Shown: in pieces, positions 52,579-61,821 of the stretch
Layout of the letters: each line of letters begins with the position of its first letter
How positions within the stretch are numbered: position 1 is the stretch's first letter
NCBI GenBank assembly: GCA_023436395.1
Contig: JAEZJJ010000027.1
Span: 1-61,822, forward strand
From: Bacillota bacterium
GTDB taxonomy: Bacteria; Bacillota; Clostridia; Lachnospirales; Cellulosilyticaceae
Length of the DNA: 61,822 nucleotides
Reading direction: 5' to 3'
Notes under the pieces: model-generated
What the model saw: only the letters and a program-made list of their open reading frames with translations
Databases searched by the model: none
Told to the model about the DNA's origin: nothing
Translations under genes and position numbers: made by a program

Positions 52579-53214
52579 ATGTCAGAGTTAGATTTTATCT
52601 ATAAAAGGAAGAGTATTAGAAATTATAAACCAGGGATTGTACCTAAAGAAGATATTTTAAAAATGTTAGAAGCAGCCACTATGGCACCTTCTGCAAAACA
52701 TCAACAACATTGGCATTTTGTAGTGGTTCAGGATGAAGATAAGATTCATCAAATGGCAGAGGCCATTAGGAAAAGTCATGAACATATTGCCTCCTTAGCA
52801 GGTAGTGAAGAGGAAAAAACTCGGTTTATGAAGTTATTACCTTATTATCTGAACTTTGAACGTGCTTCTTATACGATTATGGTTTATGCCAAAGAATATG
52901 AGATGATAGAAGAGAAGATTTTAAGGGCAAATGGAGTGGATGAGGCAATCATAGACATTATTAAGTCTCCACAGTCAGGGGCACAAGGGATAGGGGCAGC
53001 AGTTGAAAATTTTTTACTAGCTGCTGCCAATATGGGGTATGGTGCATGCTATATGACAGGACCAGCTCATGCAAAGACAGAATTAGAGGAGATTATTGGG
53101 TTTAATAACCCAGATTACTCACTGATGGCAATGATTTCTTTAGGCATTGCAGCAGATGAGGAGGTAAGGCAACCAAGAAGAAAACCTCTAGAAGATGTGG
53201 TGACATTCATTTAA
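52579..53214 (+). CDS. Nitroreductase family protein
   Basis: A 211-residue FMN oxidoreductase. KRKSIRNYKPGIVPKEDILK begins it, MLEAATMAPSAKHQQHWHFV is the FMN-binding region, and MGYGACYMTGP and NNPDYSLMAMISLGIA are at the back. It reduces nitro groups or quinones with NAD(P)H. Ribosome site AGGAGGAG. Downstream of a MarR gene, a detoxification role is plausible. Confidence 0.92.
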   Translation: MSELDFIYKRKSIRNYKPGIVPKEDILKMLEAATMAPSAKHQQHWHFVVVQDEDKIHQMAEAIRKSHEHIASLAGSEEEKTRFMKLLPYYLNFERASYTIMVYAKEYEMIEEKILRANGVDEAIIDIIKSPQSGAQGIGAAVENFLLAAANMGYGACYMTGPAHAKTELEEIIGFNNPDYSLMAMISLGIAADEEVRQPRRKPLEDVVTFI

Positions 53215-53257
53215 AGAAGTATAGAGGAAGGCTATAAGCTTAATCGTATGAAATAGT

Positions 53258-53300
53258 AAAAGGACTACAAACCTAGTATGCTGAGGAGTGTAGTCTTTTT
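53258..53300 (+). terminator. Rho-independent terminator
   Basis: AAAAGGACTACA and TGTAGTCTTTTT arms. It ends the MarR-nitroreductase unit. Confidence 0.88.
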
Positions 53301-53456
53301 GTAAATATATGTTTAGTGAATTATGAGGAGAGAGGGGCATAAAGTATATAGTCCTTTGTAATAAATAAACATAAGTATAAATAACTATAGACGTAAAAAT
53401 CTTTTTTTGCTAGAATAGTTAGCAAGCTAATTATAAATGTAAGGGAGGAAATAGTG

Positions 53457-55196
53457 ATGATTCATACTTTGTTAGCTCAAGTTAAAGAATATAAAAAATC
53501 CTCAATCCTATCGCCTGTCTTTATCTTATTAGAAGTAATTATGGAAGTAATTATTCCATTTATGATGGCTTCTATTATAGATAAAGGGATTGAACAAGGA
53601 AATATGAAACATGTTGTATTCATGGGAATATGCATGTTAGGTGCAGGTATGTTAGCTCTCTTATTTGGTGCTATAGCAGGAAAGCATGCGGCGAAAGCAA
53701 GTAGTGGTTTTGCTAAAAATATAAGAGTTGCTATGTTTGAGAATATCCAACAATTTTCGTTTTCTAACATAGATAAGTATTCTACAGCAGGACTTGTTAC
53801 AAGGCTTACAACAGATGTAACTAATGTCCAGAATGCTTATCAAATGGTAATTCGTAGTTGTGCAAGAGCACCTTTTATGCTTATTGGTGCTATGGTTATG
53901 GCATTTACTATTAATGCGAAACTTTCTATGGTGTTTGTAGGTGCAATTATTTTCTTGGGAACTGCATTAGCTCTCATATTAGGGAAGGTACACCCCATAT
54001 TTGTACAAGTGTTTAAGAAATATGATGACTTAAATGCCAGTGTACAAGAAAATGTCAATGCTGTACGTGTGGTAAAAGCTTATGTACGTGAAGAACATGA
54101 AGTGAGTAAATTTGAAAAAGCAAGTGGCAATGTATATAAAATGTTTGTTAGGGCAGAAAAACTGATTATTTTAAATATGCCAATTATGCAATTTACTATG
54201 TACGCCTGTATATTAATCATCTCCTTGCTAGGTGCAAAGATGATCGTAGGAGGTAGTTTAACAACAGGAGAACTCATGAGTTTATTTGCTTATGTCATGA
54301 ATATCCTTATGAGTTTGATGATGATTTCTATGGTATTTGTCATGATTATCATGTCACGTGCTTCTGCAGAACGTATTGCAGAAGTTATTAATGAAAAAAC
54401 AGATTTAACTAATGGTGAAAATCCTGTTTATGAAGTGAAAGATGGTTCTATTATCTTTGAAAATGTAGGCTTTGGATATAGCAAGGACAAAGATAAATGC
54501 GTCTTAGAAAATATTAATTTCTCTATTAAATCAGGTGAAACCATTGGTATTATTGGTGGAACAGGAAGCTCTAAATCTTCACTTGTACAGCTGATTCCAA
54601 GACTTTATGATGTCACAGAAGGTTGTGTCAAGGTAGGAGGATTAGATGTTAAAGACTATGACCTTGAGACACTTAGAAATGAAGTAGCTATGGTATTACA
54701 AAAGAATGTTTTATTCTCAGGGACTATTAAAGAGAATTTACGCTGGGGAGATAAAGAAGCTACAGATGAAGAAATTGCAAGAGTTTGTGAACTTGCCCAA
54801 GCAGCAGAATTTATAGAGAAAATGCCTGAGAAGTATGATACATTCATTGAGCAAGGTGGAACCAATGTATCAGGTGGTCAAAAACAAAGACTTTGTATTG
54901 CTAGAGCATTACTGAAGAAGCCAAAAATCTTAATTTTAGATGATTCTACAAGTGCAGTAGATACAAAGACAGATGCCTTTATTAGAAAAGCTTTTAAAGA
55001 AGAAATACCAGATACCACAAAAATTATTATTGCACAAAGAATTTCTTCTGTTCAGGAAGCGGATAAAATCCTAGTACTGAACGAAGGGAAAATAGTGGGT
55101 ATAGGAAACCACGATGAACTCATGACAAGCTGCGATATTTATCGTGATGTATATGTATCACAGGTGAAAGGAGCGGAAGAAAATGAAACCAAGTAG
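53457..55196 (+). CDS. ABC exporter half-transporter, degenerate-site subunit
   Basis: A 579-residue half-transporter (six helices plus NBD) of the heterodimeric exporter type. Walker A is IGGTGSSKSSL, Ser in place of the usual Gly before Lys, and Walker B reads LILDDSTSAVD, with Asp where the catalytic Glu belongs. This marks the degenerate site seen in BmrC/TmrB-like halves. The signature VSGGQKQRLCIARAL is intact. The next gene overlaps it. Multidrug or lipid export is typical. Confidence 0.92.
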   Translation: MIHTLLAQVKEYKKSSILSPVFILLEVIMEVIIPFMMASIIDKGIEQGNMKHVVFMGICMLGAGMLALLFGAIAGKHAAKASSGFAKNIRVAMFENIQQFSFSNIDKYSTAGLVTRLTTDVTNVQNAYQMVIRSCARAPFMLIGAMVMAFTINAKLSMVFVGAIIFLGTALALILGKVHPIFVQVFKKYDDLNASVQENVNAVRVVKAYVREEHEVSKFEKASGNVYKMFVRAEKLIILNMPIMQFTMYACILIISLLGAKMIVGGSLTTGELMSLFAYVMNILMSLMMISMVFVMIIMSRASAERIAEVINEKTDLTNGENPVYEVKDGSIIFENVGFGYSKDKDKCVLENINFSIKSGETIGIIGGTGSSKSSLVQLIPRLYDVTEGCVKVGGLDVKDYDLETLRNEVAMVLQKNVLFSGTIKENLRWGDKEATDEEIARVCELAQAAEFIEKMPEKYDTFIEQGGTNVSGGQKQRLCIARALLKKPKILILDDSTSAVDTKTDAFIRKAFKEEIPDTTKIIIAQRISSVQEADKILVLNEGKIVGIGNHDELMTSCDIYRDVYVSQVKGAEENETK

Positions 55197-57093
55197 AATG
55201 CCACATGGTCTAGGAAAAGGCGGAATGAAGCTAGAAAATCCAGGTAAGATCTTTAAGCGTCTAATGGCTTATGTTTTTAAGAATTATAAAGTGCATTGTA
55301 TAGCTGTCGTTTTCCTAATTATTATTAGTTCCTTAGCTGGTGTTGTAGGAATTATGTTTATGAAAAATCTCATTGATGATTATATTGTACCTTTTATAGG
55401 GCAAGCCAATCCTGATTTTAGTGGTTTATATGCTACATTAACAGGGATAGCGGTGATTTTATTATTAGGTGTAGCAGCAACGTATCTTTTCAATCGTATT
55501 ATGATTTATGTATGTCAAGGAACGCTCAAAAATATTAGAAATGACCTTTTCAAACATATGGAGAAGTTGCCGATTAAATATTTTGATACGCATGCTCATG
55601 GAGATATTATGAGTATTTATACCAATGATACAGATACGCTAAGACAAATGATTAGTCAGTCAATGCCTCAACTAATTTCATCGGTCATTACAATTGTCAG
55701 TGTATTTATATCTATGTTGATGTTAAATGTACCCCTCACTTTTCTAACTTTAGTTATGGTAGCTGTAATGATGACAGTGACTAAAAATATAGCAGGAAAA
55801 AGTGGTAGCTATTTTATGAAGCAACAAAAAAATATGGGTGCTTTAAATGGCTACATTGAAGAAATGATGGAAGGACAAAAGGTCGTTAAAGCCTTTTGCC
55901 ATGAACAAGATAGTATAGAACGTTTTAACGCCCTAAATGAAGAACTTTTTGATAGTGCTTATCATGCAAATAAATTTGCTAATATCCTCATGCCTATGAT
56001 GAATAATTTAGGGAACATTAATTATGTCATTATTGCTATGGTAGGGGCATTATTAGCTATTCAAGGCTTTATGGGCTTTACCTTAGGTGGATTAGCTTCT
56101 TTCTTACAATTTAATAAGAGCTTTACACAACCTATTTCTCAAATTTCTCAGCAATTTAATTCCATTATTATGGCGTTAGCAGGTGCTGACCGTATCTTTA
56201 AATTATTAGATGAAGAGCCAGAGACAGATGAAGGTTATGTAGAATTAGTGAATGCGCAGGTAGACAAAAATGGTAAGCTTATTGAAAGTGATAAGAGAAC
56301 AGGGATTTGGGCTTGGAAACATTATCACAAAGAAGATGGTACAACCACTTATTCGAGAGTGGAAGGAGATGTTGTATTTGACCATGTAGACTTTGGCTAT
56401 AATGATGAGAAAATTATTCTTCAAGATATTGAGCTGTATGCAAAACCAGGTGAGAAGATTGCCTTTGTAGGTGCTACAGGGGCAGGAAAAACAACGATTA
56501 CGAATTTAATTAATCGTTTCTATGACCTTCAAGATGGTAAGATACGTTATGATGGCATTAATATCAATAAGATTAAAAAGGCTGATTTAAGAAGATCACT
56601 AGGAATCGTACTACAAGATACTCACCTTTTCACAGGAACGGTTATGGAAAATATCCGTTACGGTAAATTGGATGCAACAGATGAAGAAGTAAAGGCAGCA
56701 GCAAGACTGGCTAATGCGGAGTACTTCATTCAGCATTTACCACAGGGATATGATACAATGCTTACAGGAGATGGAGCAAATCTGTCTCAAGGGCAAAGAC
56801 AACTTCTTGCCATAGCTAGAGCAGCTGTAGCCGATCCACCAGTACTCATCCTTGATGAAGCAACATCAAGTATTGATACACGTACAGAAAAAATTGTGCA
56901 AGAAGGTATGGATAGACTGATGGAAGGTAGAACAGTATTTGTTATTGCCCATCGTTTATCTACTATTAAAAACTCAGATGTCATTATGGTACTTGATCAA
57001 GGAAGAATTATTGAACGTGGTAACCATGAAGATTTAATAGAGAAAAAAGGTACTTACTATCAACTATATACAGGTGCTTTAGAGCAAGATTAG
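55183..57093 (+). CDS. ABC exporter half-transporter, canonical-site subunit
   Basis: A 636-residue half-transporter. Walker A FVGATGAGKTTITNL and Walker B ILILDEATSSIDTRTE with catalytic Glu are canonical; the signature is LSQGQRQLLAIARA. An insert of ~35 residues before the NBD (near KLIESDKRTGIWAWKHYHKE) is typical of the BmrD/LmrD type. Its start overlaps the partner gene; AAAGGAGCG is the ribosome site. The two halves should form a heterodimer. Confidence 0.94.
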   Translation: MKPSRMPHGLGKGGMKLENPGKIFKRLMAYVFKNYKVHCIAVVFLIIISSLAGVVGIMFMKNLIDDYIVPFIGQANPDFSGLYATLTGIAVILLLGVAATYLFNRIMIYVCQGTLKNIRNDLFKHMEKLPIKYFDTHAHGDIMSIYTNDTDTLRQMISQSMPQLISSVITIVSVFISMLMLNVPLTFLTLVMVAVMMTVTKNIAGKSGSYFMKQQKNMGALNGYIEEMMEGQKVVKAFCHEQDSIERFNALNEELFDSAYHANKFANILMPMMNNLGNINYVIIAMVGALLAIQGFMGFTLGGLASFLQFNKSFTQPISQISQQFNSIIMALAGADRIFKLLDEEPETDEGYVELVNAQVDKNGKLIESDKRTGIWAWKHYHKEDGTTTYSRVEGDVVFDHVDFGYNDEKIILQDIELYAKPGEKIAFVGATGAGKTTITNLINRFYDLQDGKIRYDGININKIKKADLRRSLGIVLQDTHLFTGTVMENIRYGKLDATDEEVKAAARLANAEYFIQHLPQGYDTMLTGDGANLSQGQRQLLAIARAAVADPPVLILDEATSSIDTRTEKIVQEGMDRLMEGRTVFVIAHRLSTIKNSDVIMVLDQGRIIERGNHEDLIEKKGTYYQLYTGALEQD

Positions 57094-57114
57094 TAAAGTA
57101 ACCTATAAATAAGG

Positions 57115-57159
57115 TAGGGACGTATCAAATAGCATAAATAGTATTTGATACGTCCCTAT
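57115..57159 (+). terminator. Long hairpin after ABC exporter
   Basis: TAGGGACGTATCAAATA and TATTTGATACGTCCCTA are perfect 17-base arms. The U tract is weak (TTGGC), so it may be only a 3'-end stabiliser. Confidence 0.7.
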
Positions 57160-57294
57160 TGGCTTGTACTAGTTCTTCTACATTCCTAATAGGAAATGAG
57201 TATTAGAGGATATATTGGATATATAATTTGCTATATTATTATTTAAAAGCCAAGTAACTATATAAGCAGCCATAGAAAGCTGGGGGAGAAAAAG

Positions 57295-57618
57295 ATGGAT
57301 AAAATGATTAATGTTCATAGAATTAGTATGGAAGTAGCAAAGACAAATTTAGATATCAATAAAAGCATTGTTTTATTAGATATAAGGTCTAAAATGGAAT
57401 ATGAAGAGGGTCACATTGAAGATGCAATAAATGTGCCATTAGACCAATTAGAAGAGGTTATTGAAAAGAGAATTTTAAAGAAAAACCAAACCATATATCT
57501 CTATTGTAGAAGTGGTGTAAGAACGCTTACAGCAGGCGATATTTTATTAAACCTAGGATATACTTCGATTTATGATATAGGCGGCATTATCTACTGGCCA
57601 TATAAGATTGTGAAATAA
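57295..57618 (+). CDS. Rhodanese-like protein, copy 1
   Basis: A 107-residue single-domain rhodanese. LLDIRSKMEYEEGHIEDAIN is the N-terminal signature and the active-site loop is YLYCRSGVRT with Cys71. Such proteins carry persulfide sulfur. GGGGGAG precedes ATG. A close tandem copy follows. Confidence 0.93.
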   Translation: MDKMINVHRISMEVAKTNLDINKSIVLLDIRSKMEYEEGHIEDAINVPLDQLEEVIEKRILKKNQTIYLYCRSGVRTLTAGDILLNLGYTSIYDIGGIIYWPYKIVK

Positions 57619-57709
57619 AAGTAGTGAAGAAATGAGAGCAGGGAACACTAATAGACAAGGCATAATTCCAAATGATTAACTATAAATAGTAACTAGAAGG
57701 AGAACTCGA

Positions 57710-58033
57710 ATGGATGAAATAGCAGAAGTACAAAGAATCAGTATAGAAGAAGCTAAAAAGAATTTAGATGCAAATCAAAGTATTGTATTACTAGATGTGA
57801 GAACAAAACAAGAATATGAAGAAGGTCATATTGAAGGAGCCCTTCATGTGCCAGTTAATAAACTGGAATATGAGATTGAGGACCTTATTCCAGATAAAGA
57901 CCAAACTATCTATTTATATTGTAGAAGTGGTGTGAGAACGATTATGGCAGGTGATATCTTATTAGAATTAGGATATACCTCCATTTATGATATGGGTGGC
58001 ATTATTTATTGGCCTTATGAGGTTGTTAGATAA
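57710..58033 (+). CDS. Rhodanese-like protein, copy 2
   Basis: A 107-residue paralog of the preceding gene, with the same Cys71 loop (YLYCRSGVRT) and end (IIYWPYEVV). It arose by tandem duplication. Sulfurtransferase activity is inferred. Each copy has its own ribosome site. Confidence 0.93.
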   Translation: MDEIAEVQRISIEEAKKNLDANQSIVLLDVRTKQEYEEGHIEGALHVPVNKLEYEIEDLIPDKDQTIYLYCRSGVRTIMAGDILLELGYTSIYDMGGIIYWPYEVVR

Positions 58034-58057
58034 TAAAGTGGTTAGTAACTAAAAAGG

Positions 58058-58101
58058 TTATTCTAATGATAAGTATAAATTATCTTTAGAATAATTTTTT
58101 T
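58058..58101 (+). terminator. Rho-independent terminator
   Basis: TTATTCTAA and TTAGAATAA arms followed by TTTTTT. The following 58102-58300 is AT-rich, with nothing else recognised. Confidence 0.78.
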
Positions 58102-58300
58102 ATGTAGAAAATTAGCAGTTATGCACTAAGGAGCTAATACATTTCAAAATTATATATATGTTAACGAAAATATTGTCTAAAATGGAGAAGCGGTCCAATA
58201 TAACAGGATTAATATAGTAATATTAGAACTATTGAACAAAGATATAAAAGCAAAAGTGATATTTTAACTAAAAAACAAGAAATTAAATAAATAAAATATA

Positions 58301-58329
58301 TTGAAAAATTACAAAAAATAATATATAAT
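58301..58329 (+). promoter_or_regulatory. Sigma-A-type promoter of the chemoreceptor gene
   Basis: TTGAAA at 58301-58306 and TATAAT at 58324-58329 with a 17-base spacer. Confidence 0.7.
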
Positions 58330-58427
58330 TAATATTATTTGGGGAATTATGTTGTTTAATTATGTCCCTATATAAAATATACTAAGATAAAAAGAGAATG
58401 ATAAATATTTTATGGGGGGGATTACAG

Positions 58428-60128
58428 GTGAAGAAACAAGTAGATTCAAAACAATTAAGTAGATCTGTAAAAGATGAAATAAAGGGAACCGGTACTTCGA
58501 TTATAAACTTGTTTGGTGTATTGCTAATTTGTATGTACATTGCATTATTAGCTGTTTTAGGTGTTGAGCGGTTTGTTTTTAATACCTATGGTACTGGGCA
58601 AGGTAATGTAGGAATACTAAAGATAGAATTTACTCATTTAAATACCGAGGTAGGTAATTCCCTAGAATTATCAGGAGAAGACTTACAACTACAGGTTGAA
58701 GTTATTAAAGAACAACAAAATAGGGTAGAAAGATTTCTTAAAGATTTAGATATTTGTAAATATGACCCTACCAATAAAGAAATTTATAACAGTATCAAGG
58801 AGCAGATCAATACTTATAATAATTATGTAGAACAGTTGATTTCATATCAGCAAGAAGGAAAACCATTTAATGCTAGGAAAATGTATGGTAATGAAATGAG
58901 TGATTTATCGCAAGAGTTTGATATAATTAATCAAAAAATGTTAGAACATATGAAAACAACTGGTATTAAGGTAGAGAATAGTATCGTTATTGTAGTGGTA
59001 ATCATACTGATTGGTTTTGGTATTATTGGTATTTATGTTAGAATACGAACAACTAATAAGATTAATCAATTAGTTGAAAAGATTATTGAGCCTATTAGTT
59101 CACTAACGGAAGTTTCTCATCAAATAGCACAAGGAAATTTAAAGCTTAAAGTCTCTCAATATGAACAAAATGAAATCGGAGAATTAAAAAAAGGGATTCA
59201 AGAAATGATGGAAGTATTAAATGTGTACATAAAAGACATATCAAGCAAACTTTATCAAATTGTAGAACATGATCTTACAGCTAAAATAACTGAGGATTAT
59301 AAAGGTGATTTTAGCCCATTAAAAGAATCTATGATAAAAATATTGAGCTTTTTAAATGAACTATTTAGTAAGTTAGATACAATTGCTAAGACTGTGTATG
59401 ACGGTGCAGATCAAATTGCTATCTCAGCTCAGAGTATAGCTGAAAGTACCAATAAAGAAAATAGTGCAATTAATGAAGCAAAAGATGGAATGAATAGAAT
59501 TTTAAATCAGGCTTTAAAAAATGAGGAGCTATGTATTAAAGCTAATGAGTTTACACAATTGGCTAAAGTAAGTGTTGAAGGAAGCAAACAGCAAGTGGAA
59601 CAAATGGTAAAATCTATGGATAGGATTAGTGAATGTAGCCATAATATTTCTGATATATTAAATATCATTAATAATATTGCAGAACAAACTAACTTATTAG
59701 CGCTTAATGCATCTATTGAAGCTGCAAGAGCGGGAGAAAGTGGTAGAGGATTTGCAGTTGTAGCTAGTGAAATTTCAAAGTTAGCAGATCAATGTGCATC
59801 TGCTGCAAATAATTCTAAGCAAATGATTGAAGAAACACTTGTAGCCATTGAAATGGGAAGTAAAGAGGCTTATGGTACTGTTAAAAATTTGGTAAGTACT
59901 GTACAACACATTGAAGGTGCTGCTAGTTTAACAGGAGAAATATTAAAAGCAACAGATAATCAAAAGGCAGAAGTATCAACTATTGCTAATGAAGTGGATG
60001 ATATGGTTAAGTTAATTGCAGTTAATACAAGTGTAGCTATGGAAAATGCAAGTGTTAGTCAAGAGTTGGCAGCACAAGCTGAAAATCTGAGAGGTATATT
60101 AGATAATATTCAATATGTAAATGATTAA
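58428..60128 (+). CDS. Methyl-accepting chemotaxis protein
   Basis: A 566-residue chemoreceptor. Helix TM1 at ~25-45, a four-helix-type extracellular region, TM2 at ~190-210, a HAMP with EPISSLTEVSHQIAQGNL, and the signalling hairpin tip EQTNLLALNASIEAARAGES followed by GRGFAVVASEISKLADQ. The start is GTG at 58428, preceded by GGGGGG; an ATG at 58398 has no suitable ribosome site. The ligand is unknown. It signals to CheA/CheW. Confidence 0.92.
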   Translation: MKKQVDSKQLSRSVKDEIKGTGTSIINLFGVLLICMYIALLAVLGVERFVFNTYGTGQGNVGILKIEFTHLNTEVGNSLELSGEDLQLQVEVIKEQQNRVERFLKDLDICKYDPTNKEIYNSIKEQINTYNNYVEQLISYQQEGKPFNARKMYGNEMSDLSQEFDIINQKMLEHMKTTGIKVENSIVIVVVIILIGFGIIGIYVRIRTTNKINQLVEKIIEPISSLTEVSHQIAQGNLKLKVSQYEQNEIGELKKGIQEMMEVLNVYIKDISSKLYQIVEHDLTAKITEDYKGDFSPLKESMIKILSFLNELFSKLDTIAKTVYDGADQIAISAQSIAESTNKENSAINEAKDGMNRILNQALKNEELCIKANEFTQLAKVSVEGSKQQVEQMVKSMDRISECSHNISDILNIINNIAEQTNLLALNASIEAARAGESGRGFAVVASEISKLADQCASAANNSKQMIEETLVAIEMGSKEAYGTVKNLVSTVQHIEGAASLTGEILKATDNQKAEVSTIANEVDDMVKLIAVNTSVAMENASVSQELAAQAENLRGILDNIQYVND

Positions 60129-60152
60129 CTAGTGATATAGTATGAGAATGAA

Positions 60153-60212
60153 TATGTGTAAAATACAATGGTCAGGCTTTTTTTGAAGCCTGACCATTGT
60201 ATTTTACACATA
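60153..60212. terminator. Long perfect bidirectional terminator hairpin
   Basis: A 27-base left arm ending AATGGTCAGGCTT and its right arm AAGCCTGACCATT... are exact complements, with a short T-rich loop. It follows the chemoreceptor gene. Confidence 0.88.
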
Positions 60213-60214
60213 TA

Positions 60215-60247
60215 AAAAAGCCGCCTCACTCATTTCCTAGTGGGCGG
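60215..60247 (-). terminator. Terminator of the aminotransferase gene
   Basis: On the minus strand CCGCCCACT and AGTGAGGCGG form a stem followed by TTTTTTAT. Confidence 0.8.
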
Positions 60248-60343
60248 TCCTAGTTCATAACTTTTTAGTTAGGTTAAGTAGTTAAGATCTTTGATACGCT
60301 AAGAAAATAAGTACATACTCTTTTTCTGTAATTTATTATCTGA

Positions 60344-61528
60344 TTAACGATATTCTTCTATAAGCTTTTTAAAAGCTGGTAGTGAATTTACAATTTGAGA
60401 TTGTTTGACGCAGTAAGAAATTCTTACATAGCCTGGACAACCAAAGTCATCTCCAGGTACAAGAAGAAGTTCGTATTTTTTTGCTTTTTCACAAAAGGCA
60501 TTTGCATCTTCTTCTAAAGCTTTTACAAAGAGATAAAAAGCACCATCAGGGCGGACACAATGATAGCCAAACTCAGTAAGGCCATTATAAAGAATATCTC
60601 TATTTTCTTTATAGGCGTTAATATCAGAAGTTGCATGCATACATTTAGCAATTACGTATTGGAATAGACTTGGTGCACAAACATAGCCTAGGGCTCTACC
60701 AGCACCACAAATAGCGGCATAAACATTACTACTCCCTTCCATCTGATCAGAAACAGCAATATAGCCAATTCTTTCGCCAGGAAGTGAAAGAGATTTACTA
60801 TAAGAGTAGCATACTAAAGTATTTTGGTAATAGTTCATAAGATAAGGTACGTTAATGTTATCATAAACAATTTCTCTATAAGGTTCATCTGAAATTAAAT
60901 AGATAGGGTGGCCATATTCTTCGGATTTTTCTTTTAAGATGCTACAAAGTTCTTTAACAGTTTCTTCAGAATAAACTACCCCTGATGGATTATTGGGTGA
61001 GTTCATAATAATAGCCTTTGTCTTAGAAGAAATAAGGGTCTTAAAGTGATCAAAGTTAATTTGGAAATTTTCTGGGTTAACAGGAACGACTTTTAAATGA
61101 CCACCAACAGACTCAACAAAGACACGGTACTCAGGGAAAAAAGGTGCAAAGGTTATAAATTCATCACCAGGGATTGTAAGTGCTTTAGCACAGATACATA
61201 AAGAAGCAGCTGCACCTACAGTCATATAAATATGATTAGCAGTAACATGAGTACCAAATCTTTCATTAATAGAATTAGCAATGGTGGTTCTGACATTTAA
61301 GTCACCTTGAGCTGAAGTATAACTATGTAAAACAGTTGGGTCATTAGAATTGATTAATTCTAAAAGTGTTTCTTTGATACATTCTGGTGCTGGCACATTA
61401 GGATTGCCAAGACTAAAGTCATACACATTTTCTGCACCAATTTCTCCAGCTCTTATCTTACCATATTCAAAAATTTCTCTGATAACAGAGCGCTTTGTTC
61501 CTAATTGAAGCATTTCATTTGAAATCAT
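60344..61528 (-). CDS. Class I/II pyridoxal-phosphate aminotransferase
   Basis: A 394-residue fold-type-I aminotransferase of the aspartate-aminotransferase superfamily. The PLP lysine is in YSYSKSLSLPGERIGY; NSPNNPSGVVYSEE and ISDEPYREIVYDN are the PLP phosphate and pyridine-binding segments. The C-terminal RISYC carries the arginine for the substrate carboxylate. The exact amino acid is not determined; Asp/Ala-type is likely. GGAGAG precedes ATG on the minus strand. It stands alone at the window end. Confidence 0.93.
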   Translation of the reverse strand: MISNEMLQLGTKRSVIREIFEYGKIRAGEIGAENVYDFSLGNPNVPAPECIKETLLELINSNDPTVLHSYTSAQGDLNVRTTIANSINERFGTHVTANHIYMTVGAAASLCICAKALTIPGDEFITFAPFFPEYRVFVESVGGHLKVVPVNPENFQINFDHFKTLISSKTKAIIMNSPNNPSGVVYSEETVKELCSILKEKSEEYGHPIYLISDEPYREIVYDNINVPYLMNYYQNTLVCYSYSKSLSLPGERIGYIAVSDQMEGSSNVYAAICGAGRALGYVCAPSLFQYVIAKCMHATSDINAYKENRDILYNGLTEFGYHCVRPDGAFYLFVKALEEDANAFCEKAKKYELLLVPGDDFGCPGYVRISYCVKQSQIVNSLPAFKKLIEEYR

Positions 61529-61680
61529 GATTTCTCTCCTTTTTAGCTAATTTGGTATTTGAGGTATTAGTTTATAGAAATTAAATGATATTAATAAGCA
61601 TTTAGTATAATTTACAATACTTTTCTGTATTTTTCAACCACTAGTCAGTAAATTGAAATTTGAATAATAACGTGTAATGC

Positions 61681-61775
61681 TAGGAGCCGCTATGTAGACT
61701 GGCTAGGGAACTTACTTCCAGCTGCTGTCTCACTCCGTCAAGAGGCTCTAAATTCGTAATCCTTATGAACGGTCG
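61681..61775 (-). repeat. Right copy of ~95-bp terminal inverted repeat
   Basis: The reverse complement matches 1-95, sharing TTTAGAGCCTCTTGACG, AGTGAGACAGCAGCTGG and CTACATAGCGG. GAGCC and GGCTC at its two ends could pair, suggesting a folded transcript. No ORF. Confidence 0.75.
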
Positions 61776-61821
61776 AAACTCGCTACGCTCAGACAGTCTC
61801 CCTAAAACCCATAAGGATTAC
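61757..61821. repeat. 12-base inverted repeat at the right end
   Basis: GTAATCCTTATG at 61757-61768 and CATAAGGATTAC at 61810-61821 are perfect complements flanking a 41-base loop that holds AACTCGCTACGCTCAGACAG. The left arm lies inside the terminal repeat. The element continues beyond the window. Confidence 0.7.
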
